Source of the DNA: Doryteuthis pealeii
Lineage: Eukaryota; Mollusca; Cephalopoda; Myopsida; Loliginidae
Direction: 5' to 3'
DNA: 64,000 nt
Assembly: GCA_023376005.1 (NCBI GenBank)
Contig: CM042157.1
Span: 52,633,841 to 52,697,840, forward strand
Part shown: piece after piece, positions 44,601 through 49,484 of the stretch
Layout: each line of letters starts with the position of its first letter
Numbering within the stretch: position 1 is the stretch's first letter
Notes under the pieces: model-generated
The model's database searches: none
Told to the model about the DNA's origin: nothing
The model's input: only the letters and a program-made list of their open reading frames with translations
Made by a program: the position numbers and the translations under genes

Positions 44601-44868
44601 ATATATTAAAAAAACAACAACAAATTTAGTTTATTTCCCATTCCGGGCTGAGAGATAAAGAGATAGATAGAGAGATAGAGAGAGAAATTTCTTACCTGGT
44701 AGGCCAACTCATAAAGACAACTGTCTTTACCGGCCATAAAGATGCGTCCATTGTTCATGCCAACAATGCTGATGATGTGTAAATTGTCAGAGGGTAGAGT
44801 GAAAAGAGGTTCCGTTATAAGATGCATCTCACCTGCACTCAATCGACCGGATTCACCAGCAATGGAAG
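4993..44868 (-). CDS. NUP155: NUP155 nucleoporin gene, partial (17 internal exons)
   Basis: Nup155 is a large scaffold subunit of the inner ring of the nuclear pore complex, made of an N-terminal beta-propeller and a C-terminal alpha-solenoid. Exons (minus strand, 5' to 3'): 44868-44696, 43367-43262, 41852-41779, 40046-39955, 34193-34096, 32362-32201, 31918-31818, 28351-28196, 27123-27013, 24590-24528, 17236-17110, 15864-15696, 12079-12013, 7919-7807, 7545-7454, 6711-6578, 5052-4993. They sum to 1898 bp and stay in one frame with no stop. Diagnostic stretches that align in order with vertebrate Nup155 include [55 protein letters not shown] and [14 protein letters not shown]. The start and the end of the protein are outside the exons found. 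Introns range from about 0.26 kb to 7.3 kb and are filled with transposons. Seen: exons, phases, splice sites. Known: family identity and role. Not seen: promoter, start codon, polyadenylation site. Confidence 0.93.
5624..5690. mobile_element. hAT-type MITE end, fragment
   Basis: CAGGCATAGGCAGCCTTTT followed by GTGGGCCTCATG resembles hAT MITE termini. There is no partner end. The rest of the intron 5053-5872 is A/T-rich with long A runs and nothing else recognisable. Confidence 0.35.
5873..6394. mobile_element. hAT-type MITE
   Basis: The left end CAGAGGTGTCCAACTC and the reverse complement of the right end, CAGGGGTGTAAAACACACAG, form short imperfect inverted repeats of the CAGNGGTG kind typical of hAT elements. 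Internal GGGCCAAAT and GGCCAGATCTAACCC motifs also suit this class. No clear 8-bp target duplication remains, and there is no ORF. Confidence 0.55.
6578..6711 (-). CDS. NUP155: NUP155 exon p
   Basis: The acceptor is CTTTTTTGTAG and the donor TTG|GTTAGT. It encodes [40 protein letters not shown] and KLNL, matching the helical segment [32 protein letters not shown]. It ends in phase 0. Confidence 0.92.
7020..7375 (-). other. Unassigned GC-richer block in NUP155 intron
   Basis: In contrast to its AT-rich flanks this block is GC-rich. On the minus strand one frame stays open from about 7195 to 7025 (it contains [20 protein letters not shown] and [18 protein letters not shown]), Arg/Lys/Glu rich and protein-like, but it does not match any NUP155 segment and is not needed for the NUP155 frame. 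On the plus strand a B-box-like GGTTCGACTCTGG occurs near 7287. It could be a relic of a transposon-borne gene; function unknown. Confidence 0.35.
7454..7545 (-). CDS. NUP155: NUP155 exon o
   Basis: The acceptor is TTCTTCTCAG and the donor CAAA|GTAAG. It encodes [20 protein letters not shown] then [10 protein letters not shown]. Identity is low, but the position corresponds to the variable [20 protein letters not shown] linker of the vertebrate protein. Phase and neighbours support it. Confidence 0.85.
7807..7919 (-). CDS. NUP155: NUP155 exon n
   Basis: The acceptor is CCCTTTCAG and the donor AAAG|GTGAGT. It encodes [20 protein letters not shown] then [17 protein letters not shown], aligning with [28 protein letters not shown], the first solenoid helices. 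The frame runs on from exon m in phase 0. Confidence 0.92.
8607..11845 (-). mobile_element. hAT transposon, decayed
   Basis: The left end TAGGGCCCCCGATTTTCCG (8607) and the reverse complement of the right end, TAGTGGGACCAATTTTCCG (to 11845), form inverted repeats of about 20 bp. They are flanked by CAAAGG on both sides (8601-8606 and 11846-11851), which fits part of a hAT 8-bp target duplication. The element sits in the NUP155 intron between exons m and n and contains the transposase pseudogene at 9246-11069. Confidence 0.7.
9246..11069 (-). pseudogene. hAT transposase (BED finger, CGGBP1-like), broken
   Basis: The reading order on the minus strand is as follows. A start near 11069 leads to a BED-type zinc finger ([20 protein letters not shown], then NH; C-X2-C...H-X4-H) at about 10890-10818, very like the finger of hAT-derived CGGBP1. 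A transposase core at 10587-10291 has [13 protein letters not shown] and a second FVTDSAAY acid. A middle segment spans 10127-9672. The hAT C-terminal dimerisation domain at 9548-9246 has [19 protein letters not shown]. Hits between these blocks are interrupted by frameshifts and stops (for instance near 10970, 10630, 10180 and 9660), so it is not functional. Cut-and-paste DNA transposition is the known role of the family. Confidence 0.82.
12013..12079 (-). CDS. NUP155: NUP155 exon m
   Basis: A short exon encoding [20 protein letters not shown] plus IY; the family has [20 protein letters not shown] here. One base completes the Arg codon left by exon l. The donor is TAT|GTAAGTA. Confidence 0.9.
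12383..12440 (+). repeat. Direct repeat partner of 13329-13385
   Basis: GATTACAGAGACTGAACTCA...CTGATTGTGAGTGGTGGCT recurs with few changes 945 bp downstream at the start of the LTR-like block, suggesting a fragment of a second LTR or a local duplication. Confidence 0.55.
12661..12826 (+). repeat. 29-bp minisatellite, about 5.6 copies
   Basis: Near-identical tandem units of 29 bp (GAGACCAGTGAGCATTTG then CGTCGGGCTTA), the last one truncated and diverging to GTGGTCG. The unit resembles the AGAGGCCAGAGGGCATTTGC segment at about 12950, a possible source. Confidence 0.95.
13329..13858 (+). mobile_element. Putative LTR (solo or fragment)
   Basis: The block has LTR architecture. It opens near TGACTACAGAGACTGG and follows a purine-rich GGGGAGAGGGT. 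It has a TATA box TATAAAAGG at 13601, a GC-rich transcribed region with CAGTCAGACAGGAGACAG, an AATAAA signal at 13799, and ends ...GGCTACTACA at 13858. No internal retroviral genes and no target duplication were found, so the class and exact limits are uncertain. Confidence 0.45.
14238..14440 (-). mobile_element. SINE body, 5'-truncated copy
   Basis: The reverse complement matches the body of the SINE at 1340-1530, sharing TTGACCTTGTGTCACATCCT, GAATTCAAA and TAACCAA-GGTCTAGG-type blocks and a polyT/A end. The tRNA-like head is missing. Confidence 0.75.
14490..14790 (+). repeat. 52-56-bp tandem repeat, five to six copies
   Basis: The unit contains AGATCTTTCACTGGCTTCAT and GTGTGTTAATAAATTGGTAG. 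The first units are 52 bp; later units carry an extra ATTT (56 bp). Diverged single units recur at 15295-15370 and 15600-15690, so the array once extended to about 15690 and was split by insertions. Confidence 0.92.
14880..15265 (-). repeat. Dispersed repeat R2, copy 1
   Basis: The reverse complement matches 47320-47690, sharing TAGCTGAGGTGA, AGCATATCC/ATGCTACACAG, AACAGATTAGCATTATCGC-like and GTTTACTTAAGAGCTATTG-like segments. It is unrecognised and has no coding. Confidence 0.7.
15372..15594 (-). mobile_element. tRNA-derived SINE (second family), inserted in tandem repeat
   Basis: On the minus strand the head reads GGGTTAGCTCAGTTGGTAGA near 15594, a canonical A box, followed by a B box GGTTCCTAGTTCGATACC. 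The body runs to the GTCGGGGTGGCC region at 15372. A second copy lies at 27636-27812 in the same orientation. Confidence 0.85.
15696..15864 (-). CDS. NUP155: NUP155 exon l
   Basis: It continues the flexible linker (Pro, Gln and Ser rich, with a QQQQ run) and then encodes [20 protein letters not shown], nearly identical to the [20 protein letters not shown] motif of the family. The acceptor is TTTGTAG and the donor TACG|GTAAAT. Confidence 0.94.
15865..17109. other. NUP155 intron k-l, no recognisable element
   Basis: AT-rich sequence with several A/T runs and a short direct duplication of GGGAATATTTGATTTA (about 16190-16220). I see no gene or known repeat. The intron stretch 17237-17996 before the P element is likewise featureless. 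Confidence 0.6.
17110..17236 (-). CDS. NUP155: NUP155 exon k
   Basis: It encodes [20 protein letters not shown] then a Gly/Pro/Ser-rich linker ([17 protein letters not shown]), matching the VSAWATRAFFRYGG segment and the low-complexity linker that follows it in Nup155. The acceptor is TTTATAG and the donor CCAG|GTAAG. Confidence 0.93.
18829..19262. repeat. Foldback element 1 in THAP intron
   Basis: Arms 18829-18950 and about 19149-19262 are reverse complements (shared CGGAAAATTTTGACGAC, TTGCAACACAT and AAAATACTTGACTTTTT blocks), spaced by about 200 bp of AT-rich sequence. This suggests a MITE-like hairpin. There is no coding. Confidence 0.85.
19289..19722. repeat. Foldback element 2 in THAP intron
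   Basis: Arms 19289-19430 and 19585-19722 are near-perfect reverse complements (CTGCAATCTGCCAGAATACT, GAGGAGACTTGCTGTCACTC, CAGCTAATGCTGATGT). The spacer holds a third partial unit (CCAGCATTAGCTGATAG at about 19470) and ATT microsatellites. A trinucleotide AGT/AAT/CAA run follows to about 19790. Confidence 0.9.
23100..24070 (+). repeat. Tandem array at 3' end of P element
   Basis: Four to five degenerate units of roughly 150-200 bp, each with an A-run then GCAAATCAAAACAATGCTGA at about 23280, 23440, 23635, 23805 and 23965. The last two units also share ATTATGAACGAATTTCAGTT. It lies between the transposase stop and the right terminus. Confidence 0.85.
24528..24590 (-). CDS. NUP155: NUP155 exon j
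   Basis: A 21-codon exon encoding [20 protein letters not shown] plus Q, matching [20 protein letters not shown] of the family. The acceptor is AAACTCAG and the donor CAG|GTAGG. It is phase 0 at both ends. The next intron, 17237-24527, carries a complete P-type transposon. Confidence 0.94.
24749..26609 (+). mobile_element. Helitron, both termini visible, non-autonomous
   Basis: The 5' end TC (24749, preceded by A) leads into AATATATAAAGGAGAGAATT. The 3' end has a perfect hairpin CCGGTC-ATG-GACCGG (26582-26596), nine bases, then CTAG (26606-26609) followed by T. This is exactly the Helitron A|TC...hairpin...CTRR|T signature. A second palindrome (TAGGAACACC, two bases, GGTGTTCCTA) lies 12 bases further in. 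No RepHel coding is present. It shares its ends and long stretches (25500-26400) with the Helitron at 2037-4935 in opposite orientation. Confidence 0.88.
25880..25924. repeat. Perfect palindrome, 22-bp arms
   Basis: Arms 25880-25901 and 25903-25924 are exact reverse complements around a single T. It lies inside the Helitron. Confidence 0.95.
27013..27123 (-). CDS. NUP155: NUP155 exon i
   Basis: Thirty-seven codons, phase 0 at both ends. It encodes [20 protein letters not shown] then [17 protein letters not shown], matching the [14 protein letters not shown] motif where the propeller meets the helical region. The donor is AAA|GTAAGT. Confidence 0.95.
27636..27812 (-). mobile_element. tRNA-derived SINE, copy 2
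   Basis: It matches the SINE at 15372-15594 (CTCTACCAACTAAGCTGAAC at the head, TAAACCAGGGAAATTGTTT and TACTTTACAACACAGATCC in the body), same orientation, more diverged. Confidence 0.75.
28196..28351 (-). CDS. NUP155: NUP155 exon h
   Basis: Fifty-two codons, phase 0 at both ends. The acceptor is TTCTTTTTCAG and the donor TCAG|GTTAG. It encodes [20 protein letters not shown] and later [20 protein letters not shown], matching the [21 protein letters not shown] propeller segment. Confidence 0.93.
28690..28846 (+). repeat. 5' LTR
   Basis: About 157 bp, starting TGTATAAG; it contains TATAAAT near 28770. It is about 80 percent alike by eye to the 3' LTR, so the insertion is not recent. Confidence 0.85.
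28901..29047 (+). CDS. Short ORF in LTR element (48 aa, unknown)
   Basis: Starts [20 protein letters not shown] and continues with a heptad-like [14 protein letters not shown] coiled-coil stretch. It is placed where a gag start would lie, just after the 5' LTR. It could be a gag remnant; I do not recognise it. The rest of the interior has no long frame. Confidence 0.35.
   Translation: MATPQITIDQQYLELMREVVELQQENIALRKERPNGQLNMLGNWRDPQ
30132..30278 (+). repeat. 3' LTR
   Basis: About 147 bp, directly preceded by the polypurine tract and followed by the CTTGT duplication. Confidence 0.85.
30363..30415. repeat. (TG)n(TA)n microsatellite
   Basis: TG repeats followed by a TA run, just downstream of the LTR element. 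Confidence 0.95.
30560..31075 (+). pseudogene. Penelope-like GIY-YIG fragment
   Basis: Translated pieces read [51 protein letters not shown] and, further on, a [13 protein letters not shown] and CRHR-like stretch after A-runs and stops. This is the arrangement of the GIY-YIG endonuclease domain that ends Penelope-like retroelement proteins. It is interrupted by stops and frameshifts (near 30680, 30830 and 30900). Confidence 0.65.
31470..31660. repeat. (TA)n microsatellites with AT-rich spacer
   Basis: TA runs at about 31470-31503 and 31591-31650, the latter ending in GAGAGAGAG. They lie between the GIY-YIG fragment and exon g. Confidence 0.9.
31818..31918 (-). CDS. NUP155: NUP155 exon g
   Basis: The acceptor is TTGTATAG and the donor CAAG|GTAAGAT. 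It encodes [20 protein letters not shown] then [13 protein letters not shown], aligning with the [20 protein letters not shown]...PMMETQ segment of the family. It ends in phase 0. Confidence 0.94.
32201..32362 (-). CDS. NUP155: NUP155 exon f
   Basis: The acceptor is TTTTGTAG and the donor CGAG|GTAAGT. It encodes [20 protein letters not shown] and then [20 protein letters not shown], close to the GVRLYFSTCPF and [12 protein letters not shown] motifs of vertebrate Nup155. The donor is followed almost at once by A-rich tracts. Confidence 0.95.
32529..33290. pseudogene. LINE reverse-transcriptase C-terminus, palindromic fragment
   Basis: Plus-strand 32736-33256 encodes pieces of a LINE C-terminal region ([60 protein letters not shown]). 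Minus-strand 32733-32590 encodes the overlapping [20 protein letters not shown]. The two halves form a head-to-head palindrome about 90 bp per arm centred near 32735. The YGSETW/WLGHVHRM motifs are typical of APE-type LINE C-termini. Both halves are stop- and frameshift-bearing. Confidence 0.7.
33310..33480 (+). repeat. Dispersed repeat R1, copy
   Basis: It shares TAGATGGGACCCTAATAGGTACTA, broken by changes, and the GGAGTAATGGCAATGAAAGG block with the copies at 42630, 44370 and (inverted) 2100. The block 32480-32590 resembles 42283-42400, so the LINE palindrome may have landed inside an R1 copy. The remainder to 34095 shows nothing recognisable. Confidence 0.6.
34096..34193 (-). CDS. NUP155: NUP155 exon e
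   Basis: The acceptor is TTCTTTCAG and the donor GCAG|GTAAAT; one base enters and one base leaves. It encodes [20 protein letters not shown] then [13 protein letters not shown], matching [20 protein letters not shown] of the family. The intron upstream (34194-39954) is 5.8 kb of transposon debris. Confidence 0.92.
34440..34960 (+). mobile_element. Penelope-like fragment with internal inversion
   Basis: The first part (34446-34573) matches 43438-43552 directly, while the rest (34574-34840) matches the reverse complement of 43585-43830. The 3' part ends in a hammerhead-like fold (34871-34920). The open frame at 34469-34843 is probably incidental. Assignment to Penelope-like elements rests mainly on the ribozyme. 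Confidence 0.5.
34871..34920 (+). ncRNA. Hammerhead ribozyme, decayed
   Basis: Core CTGATGA at 34881-34887, flanked by stem I (CTA...CCC with GGGTAG at 34915-34920). Stem II was probably CGAAT/ATTCG but the CG before the AAA (34906-34908) is lost. Stem III is the minimal A-U, G-C type (AAAGCGCTT). The GAAA core lacks its G, so activity is unlikely. Confidence 0.45.
35545..35619. repeat. (TA)n microsatellite
   Basis: Two TA runs separated by AAATGAG; the downstream end abuts the LINE fragment at 35624. Confidence 0.95.
35624..36557 (+). pseudogene. LINE with restriction-like endonuclease, internally deleted
   Basis: The first part (35624-35900) encodes [20 protein letters not shown] and [17 protein letters not shown], the entry to a reverse transcriptase. 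The second part (about 36160-36557) encodes a PD-(D/E)XK-type endonuclease: [29 protein letters not shown], then [14 protein letters not shown] and [16 protein letters not shown], with a one-base shift in the A-run near 36280. The whole palm domain is missing between them. This resembles R2-like (RLE) LINEs; the exact clade is uncertain. It is not functional. Confidence 0.65.
36880..37700 (+). pseudogene. Penelope-like element 3' part (GIY-YIG plus ribozyme)
   Basis: A translated stretch near 36960-37115 reads [40 protein letters not shown] and [10 protein letters not shown], the GIY-YIG endonuclease domain of Penelope-like proteins, with stops before and after. About 400 bp downstream is a conserved block with a hammerhead ribozyme (37505-37557) and an open stretch [16 protein letters not shown] that also occurs in the copy at 63230-64000. 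Conservation of that block is better explained by the ribozyme and terminal repeat than by a protein. Confidence 0.7.
37505..37557 (+). ncRNA. Hammerhead ribozyme (Penelope-associated)
   Basis: CTGATGA at 37514-37520; stem II GGCAA (37522-37526) with TTGCC (37533-37537); GAAA at 37538-37541; an ultra-short stem III (A-U plus G42-C45 around a two-base loop); cleavage expected after C37547. Stem I is CA/GT-type inner pairs, an internal loop, and GTTTC (37505-37509) with GAAAC (37553-37557). Penelope-like elements are known to carry such minimal hammerheads. Confidence 0.72.
38170..39450 (+). pseudogene. Transposase-like relic (unknown multicopy family)
   Basis: Broken translated pieces read [24 protein letters not shown] followed by [39 protein letters not shown], then [20 protein letters not shown] and, near 39290, [19 protein letters not shown]. 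The D-N-T...H-x-N pattern and the VERAVKL-TEAS ending recall a transposase-like family duplicated in invertebrate genomes, possibly hAT-related. That recognition is from memory and uncertain. Many stops and frameshifts. Confidence 0.45.
39955..40046 (-). CDS. NUP155: NUP155 exon d
   Basis: It encodes [20 protein letters not shown] then [11 protein letters not shown], matching the YDLGQDGQGMSRVASVS segment of the family. The donor is GCTGG|GTAAGT. The acceptor (TATATAAAG) has a poor pyrimidine tract and is fixed mainly by phase and homology. Confidence 0.88.
41779..41852 (-). CDS. NUP155: NUP155 exon c
   Basis: The acceptor TTTTTTTCAG joins AT to the G left by exon b (Asp). The donor is CAG|GTAATT. 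It encodes [20 protein letters not shown] followed by GTIQ, one of the most conserved Nup155 stretches. Confidence 0.94.
42283..42880 (+). repeat. Dispersed repeat R1, longest copy
   Basis: Contains GGCATGTCAACCCGCCTGC, AGATCTATTTGACCCATAGA, AACAGGTACTATCACTCAGG and GGCAGTAATGGCTATGAAGG. It is related to 33310-33480, 44020-44480 and 2100-2225. An internal duplication (ATCTATTTGACCCATA at 42453 and 42628) is present. There is no coding. Confidence 0.65.
43262..43367 (-). CDS. NUP155: NUP155 exon b
   Basis: A polypyrimidine tract and CAG precede the exon; the donor is GAAG|GTAATG, leaving one base for the next codon. It encodes [18 protein letters not shown] and [14 protein letters not shown], matching the [23 protein letters not shown] segment of vertebrate Nup155 (quoted from memory). 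Confidence 0.93.
43430..43880. repeat. Relative of the 34440-34960 element
   Basis: The 5' portion matches directly and the portion 43585-43830 matches in inverted orientation. It also contains CACCTGAAGAATCTG near 43712. It ends in a TG microsatellite (43866-43883). Confidence 0.7.
44020..44480 (+). repeat. Dispersed repeat R1, copy
   Basis: Shares GATCCATTTGACCCATAGAT, CCTAGGAGTAATGGTAATA, CTCCCCAGAACTGGAGCCTC and GATGCAATTTAGTGTCAG with the other R1 copies. Confidence 0.6.
44696..44868 (-). CDS. NUP155: NUP155 exon a (propeller)
   Basis: This is the most 5' exon I can assign. The acceptor is CTAG and the donor CAG|GTAAG. It starts with two bases completing a split codon and ends in phase 0. 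It encodes a segment ending in [19 protein letters not shown], a beta-propeller blade strongly conserved in Nup155. The upstream exons (about 200 N-terminal residues) were not found in the remaining 19 kb. Confidence 0.93.
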
Positions 44869-45368
44869 CTAGCAGGAAAAATCATTCAGTCATTATTTGT
44901 CTTCTCAACAAGAACCAAAATTAACACTTACAATATCTTATAATGGTAGCATTACAAGCATTTAGCTGAAAAACGCTTTAATCAGTTCAATTTGCAATTT
45001 CTCAAGTATTTCTTAACCAATCTTAAAAATATTTATATGCTTGGAAAGAGAATAGAATAATCTTTCTAAATATGTAATTTCTATCGGTTTTCATCAATTG
45101 AATTATTTTTTACAGCGAGTTAAAACTGTATTTTCGGTCAAACAGCTGAAAACAAAAATTTGACAGTTTTTTGGGGTTTTTTAAGGATAAATTTTACACG
45201 CTGTTTTGTTTTTCAAAATCAAACTGGCTAATCTTTATCCATATTCTTGAAATTTTGCACTCAATTAGAAGACACCTGGAAGAACAAACAGGGCCTTTTT
45301 TTGTTTCTAGGACCCGTGGAAGTGAAAATACAATACTTCAAGGCTATTTGTTCAAAATGTGTATGCGA

Positions 45369-45400
<32 letters not shown>

Positions 45401-46819
45401 GCACTATGCCCGTAATATTAGAAAGTTTCAGAATTATTTGCTAACCATTCGGGATTTGTTTCGAAAGTTTGTATTTTGAAATAAAAAATTAAAAAAAAAC
45501 TCAAATTTATTTGTCCGACGGGCGTAAAAGTAGCATTACAAGTATTTAGCTGATAAATGTGTACATTTTCAAATTTGTGACCTTAATCAGTAAAATTTGT
45601 AATTTCTCGAGTATTTCTGAACAATATTAAAATATTTATATGGTTGGAAAGAAAAGAAAATAATCTTTCTAGATATATAAATATGTGTTCTTATGAATGG
45701 AATAATTTTTTACAGCAAGTTAAAATGATATTTTGCTTTGAAAAAAATAAAACATAAAATATGACATCTTTTTTAAGACTAATTTTGACTCGCTACTTTG
45801 TTTTTTAAAATCATAGTGGATAATCTTTATCAATATTCTTGAAATTTTACATTCAATTAGAAGACACATAGAAATACAAACAGACACCTTTTTTTTTTTT
45901 TTCACTGTGAAAGTGAAAATAAAAACGAGCAAATTTGTTGGCAAATATAATAGAAGCAGAAAAAAAAAAAAAGCACTATACCAGTAATAGAATACAGACT
46001 GAGGATTATTTCCATATACAATGTGTGAAATAAAAATGATTGTATACTGTCAGGGATTTTGCTCAAAAGTTTTAATTTTGAAAAGAAAATAGTCAAATTT
46101 ACTCTATTTTCAAATGTAAACAATCTCTCATAATTTTGATCTTAGCTTAAAAAGGTAATTACTAGGGCCAATTTAAAAAAAATATTCATATGGTTGGAAA
46201 GAAAATGAAATAATCTTTCTGAATATGTCATTTTTATGTGTTTTTTATCTATTGAACTATCTTTTACAGCGAGTTAAACGGTATTTTGTGTTAAATCGGA
46301 CAAAAATGAGTGACAGAAATTTTGTTCCGCGATTGAATTTTCTGTGTTATTTTTTTTGTAAAATCAAAGTGGTTAATCTTTATTAATATTCTTGAAATTT
46401 TACAGTTAAATAGGGGACACTTAACTATGAGCAGAAATTTGTTTTTTTCTTTTCCAACCTTTGGGAGTGAAACTACAATAGACCAAAGTTAAAAGTAATT
46501 TCTTCCAAAAATATAAGATAACCAAAAGAAAAACATATATGCCTGATAGGAGACAGCCTTAGGATTATTTTCATATGAAATATGTGAAATAAAAACGATT
46601 GTATACCGTCAGGGATTTGCTTTGAAACTTAGAATTTTGAAGAAAAAAAACTCAAATTTAGTTGTCCTCTGTTCCGTAACTCTAAGCTTCGTTTATACAG
46701 ACAATAAAGTTTAAATTCATCACTTATTTCTCGTCCAACTTTTAAAATATTTATATCGTTGAAAATAAAATAACAATCTTTCTAAATATTTAACTTTAAT
46801 GTGTTTTTAACAATTGAAT

Positions 46820-47065
46820 TATTTTTTTTTTTATCAAAATTGCTTCAAAAATAAAGAAATGGTGAAGAAATTACTGAATTTCTTGTTCTGAAATGGTCCA
46901 CAGATTTTTTTAATAAAAAACATGTCCACTTTTTTACCCCAATTTCAGGGCTTTAAATTCTCATAAGTTTTGAACCATAATTCAAACAGTTTTTAACTAC
47001 ATTTACAAAGCTCTATATAACTAACATGATTAAATAACAATAACCTCAAATAAAAAAAATCAACT
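46820..47065 (+). repeat. Dispersed repeat R3, copy 1
   Basis: Shares AAAATAAAGAAATGGTGAAG, CTGAATTTCTTGTT, CCCCAATTTCAGGGCTTTAA and CATAACTTTTGAACCA with 48675-48935 and 62940-63140. Confidence 0.8.
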
Positions 47066-47319
47066 GGGAATGCTAATAATGGGGATTATTTATCTGTAAC
47101 TGAAACTGCGTCACCACTGACATCACAATTCCCTTAGTTATTTATGCTATATTTTCAATGATTATTAAGTAATCCGTATTTAATCTTAATTAGCATCTTA
47201 TTCATTAGCAATTATCGATTTAAGTCAAAGTTAGATTTGCCTCAAAACATCCCATATTAACGAGTTTAAAAACCTGCAAAGTGTGTTATATATCACTAAG
47301 AAATATAGGATTTATATAG

Positions 47320-47690
47320 TACTAGCAGGACCTGTGGATATACCATAGTATGATAATTTAATTATTAAGTTTGATATGTTTACTTAAGAGCTATTGCCAA
47401 ATAGTTAAATATGTAAAAAGTATAATAATCTCACTTTTTCTTTCCTTTTTTCATCTTTTTATTATGTTCATTTGAAACAGATTAGCATTATCGCTTCTGC
47501 ATGCTGACCCCCTCTTTCTATCTTTCTCCTATGCTTTCTAATATTTTTCTGTGTAGCATATCCCTTTTCTTCCCTTTTTTATAATATAAATAGAAGGGTC
47601 TATTATTTAGCTGAGGTGACGAGACTCAAAATAAATAAGAATTCAGTGGATAAGCAACACTGAGGACCAATATTAGCATTACTATTTCTG
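47320..47690 (+). repeat. Dispersed repeat R2, copy 2
   Basis: Inverted relative of 14880-15265 (ACTTAAGAGCTATTGC, AACAGATTAGCATTATCGCT, TGTGTAGCATATCC, TAGCTGAGGTGACGAGACTC). It interrupts the 0.56-kb array. Confidence 0.7.
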
Positions 47691-48674
47691 TGATATACTA
47701 ACATTGAACACAACAGAAGGAAAGACAAGATAAATACATTTGTACATATAAGAACATTCAACATTAGCATTTCCAGCACTTTTATTGTTTTTGGTGGACA
47801 TTGACAAATTTGGACCATAATTGGTTCAACTTGCAGTTTTTCCCATATTTAGGATCAAATCTTTAAAATATTTATACGGTTGGAAAGAAAATGAAATAAT
47901 CTTTCTAAATATGTAATTTGTATGTGTTTTTATTCACTAAATTATTTTTTTCAAAGAGTTAAAATGGTATCTTGATTCGAACAGCTGAAAATGCAAAATA
48001 TGAATTTTCAAAACTAAATTTTACACATTACTTTGTTTTGCAAAATCAAGGTGGCTAATCTTTATCAATATTCTTGAAACTGTACAATCAATTAAAAGAT
48101 ACCTTAAACTACAAGCAGGAACTTGTTTTTTTATTCTCAGATACATGGAAGCAAAAATACAATAGAAAAAAGCTGACAGATTTCTTCAAAAAGTATAAGA
48201 TAAACAAAAAAAGAGTACTATATCATTAATAAAAGATTCTCAGAGTTATTTTGATATATAATGTGTGAAATTTTGATAATGTTTTAACATCAGTCTTTGT
48301 GAAACTTTCAATTTTGAAGGGAAAAAAAAAAAAAAAAAAAAAAAAAAAATTATGAGAAATGTAAACAAAACTGTCAGCACTCGCCAGACTGACTTTGTTT
48401 AAAAAAATGATGTAAAGAGGTATTCTATTTCTTGTATGTAATTCAACATCGGTATTCAAAAAAGGCATTTCTAAGTTGAAAGTGATAGTATTTATTTAAA
48501 TTAATACTACGTATACATGCAGTATCAAAATGAAAATGTTGAATAATCTTGTGGTAAAGAAAAAGAAAATGCTGATATCAGTACTTCTTATCCTCTAAAT
48601 AATGGGTTACCGCATAGAGATACATACAATTTAAGTGTAGAATCGGAACATATGATCTTACATAAAAATACCAA

Positions 48675-48935
48675 GTTTTATCAAAATTACCCCAAAAATA
48701 AAGAAATGATAAAGACATTACTGAATTTCTTGTTTTGAATTGGTCTGTGATCTTTTGAGCAAAATCATGTACTCTTTTGTACCCCCAATTTCAGGGCTTT
48801 AAATTCTCATAACTTTTGAACCACGGGAATATTTGCATAATTCAAACAGTTTTGAAATCCATTTATAGAGCTCTATATAACTAATGTGATTAAATAACAT
48901 TAACCTCAAATAAAAAAATTAATCGGGGAATGCTA
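48675..48935 (+). repeat. Dispersed repeat R3, copy 2
   Basis: Matches copy 1, extending through GGGAATATTTGCATAATTCA and AACCTCAAATAAAAAAATTA. Confidence 0.8.
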
Positions 48936-49366
48936 TTTATATACATAATATACCAATGGTATCAAGAAGAAATAATATATAAACATATCCTAACAACTAG
49001 AAATATATACATATTGTTCAAGCAGAATGTGAAAAGGGGTACAAAAATGAAAAAAAAAAAAAAGAAGCTTACTTGATGAGGGAAGGTAAAATAGCCATGT
49101 GGCTTTACCATTCACTGGCAGAGTCTGAGACACGTCTCCTGTTCAAAGAACTTAGGCAAATGGGTTTCAGTGACTGTCACGTGAAACCCCACAAGGTACC
49201 CAACAGATTATTATATTCTTGGTTTTATATATAAAGGATATATACCTTTAGAAAATAAATTTATTTAGACTTTGCAGTCTCCTCATGTAAAAAAAAATAC
49301 ACAAATCTTTATATATACATTTGAGTTCTCAATTTTGGTTGGATCCTATTAAAGTAACACTTGATA

Positions 49367-49367
<1 letters not shown>

Positions 49368-49420
<53 letters not shown>
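49368..49420. repeat. (TA)n microsatellite
   Basis: Pure TA run of about 50 bp abutting the Penelope fragment on its right. Confidence 0.95.
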
Positions 49421-49484
49421 CAGTTACTCACTCCACTAAAACAATCAAAAACATTTTACAGAATAAAAATAATCATACACACAC

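Larger units (their letters stand above)
44995..48480 (+). repeat. Degenerate array of ~0.56-kb repeats
   Basis: The motif GGTTGGAAAGAAAATGAAAT followed by AATCTTTCTAAATATGTAA recurs at about 45038, 45637, 46190, 46754 and 47874. In each it is followed by ACAGCGAGTTAAAA, CAAAATCAAAGTGGCTAATC, TTCTTGAAATTTTAC and GAAAGTGAAAATACAAT segments. The last interval is enlarged by two other repeats. Related motifs in inverted orientation occur in the Helitron at 420-720, so the array is probably Helitron-derived. Confidence 0.8.

Noticed and set aside
45171..46123. Lysine-rich and hydrophobic ORFs in the 45-46 kb region
   Set aside because: They arise from A/T runs inside the degenerate 0.56-kb repeats and are not conserved between units.
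49162..49189. Small palindrome GGGTTTCA...TGAAACCC
   Set aside because: An 8-bp-arm hairpin in a 28-nt span with no context; too short to assign a role.
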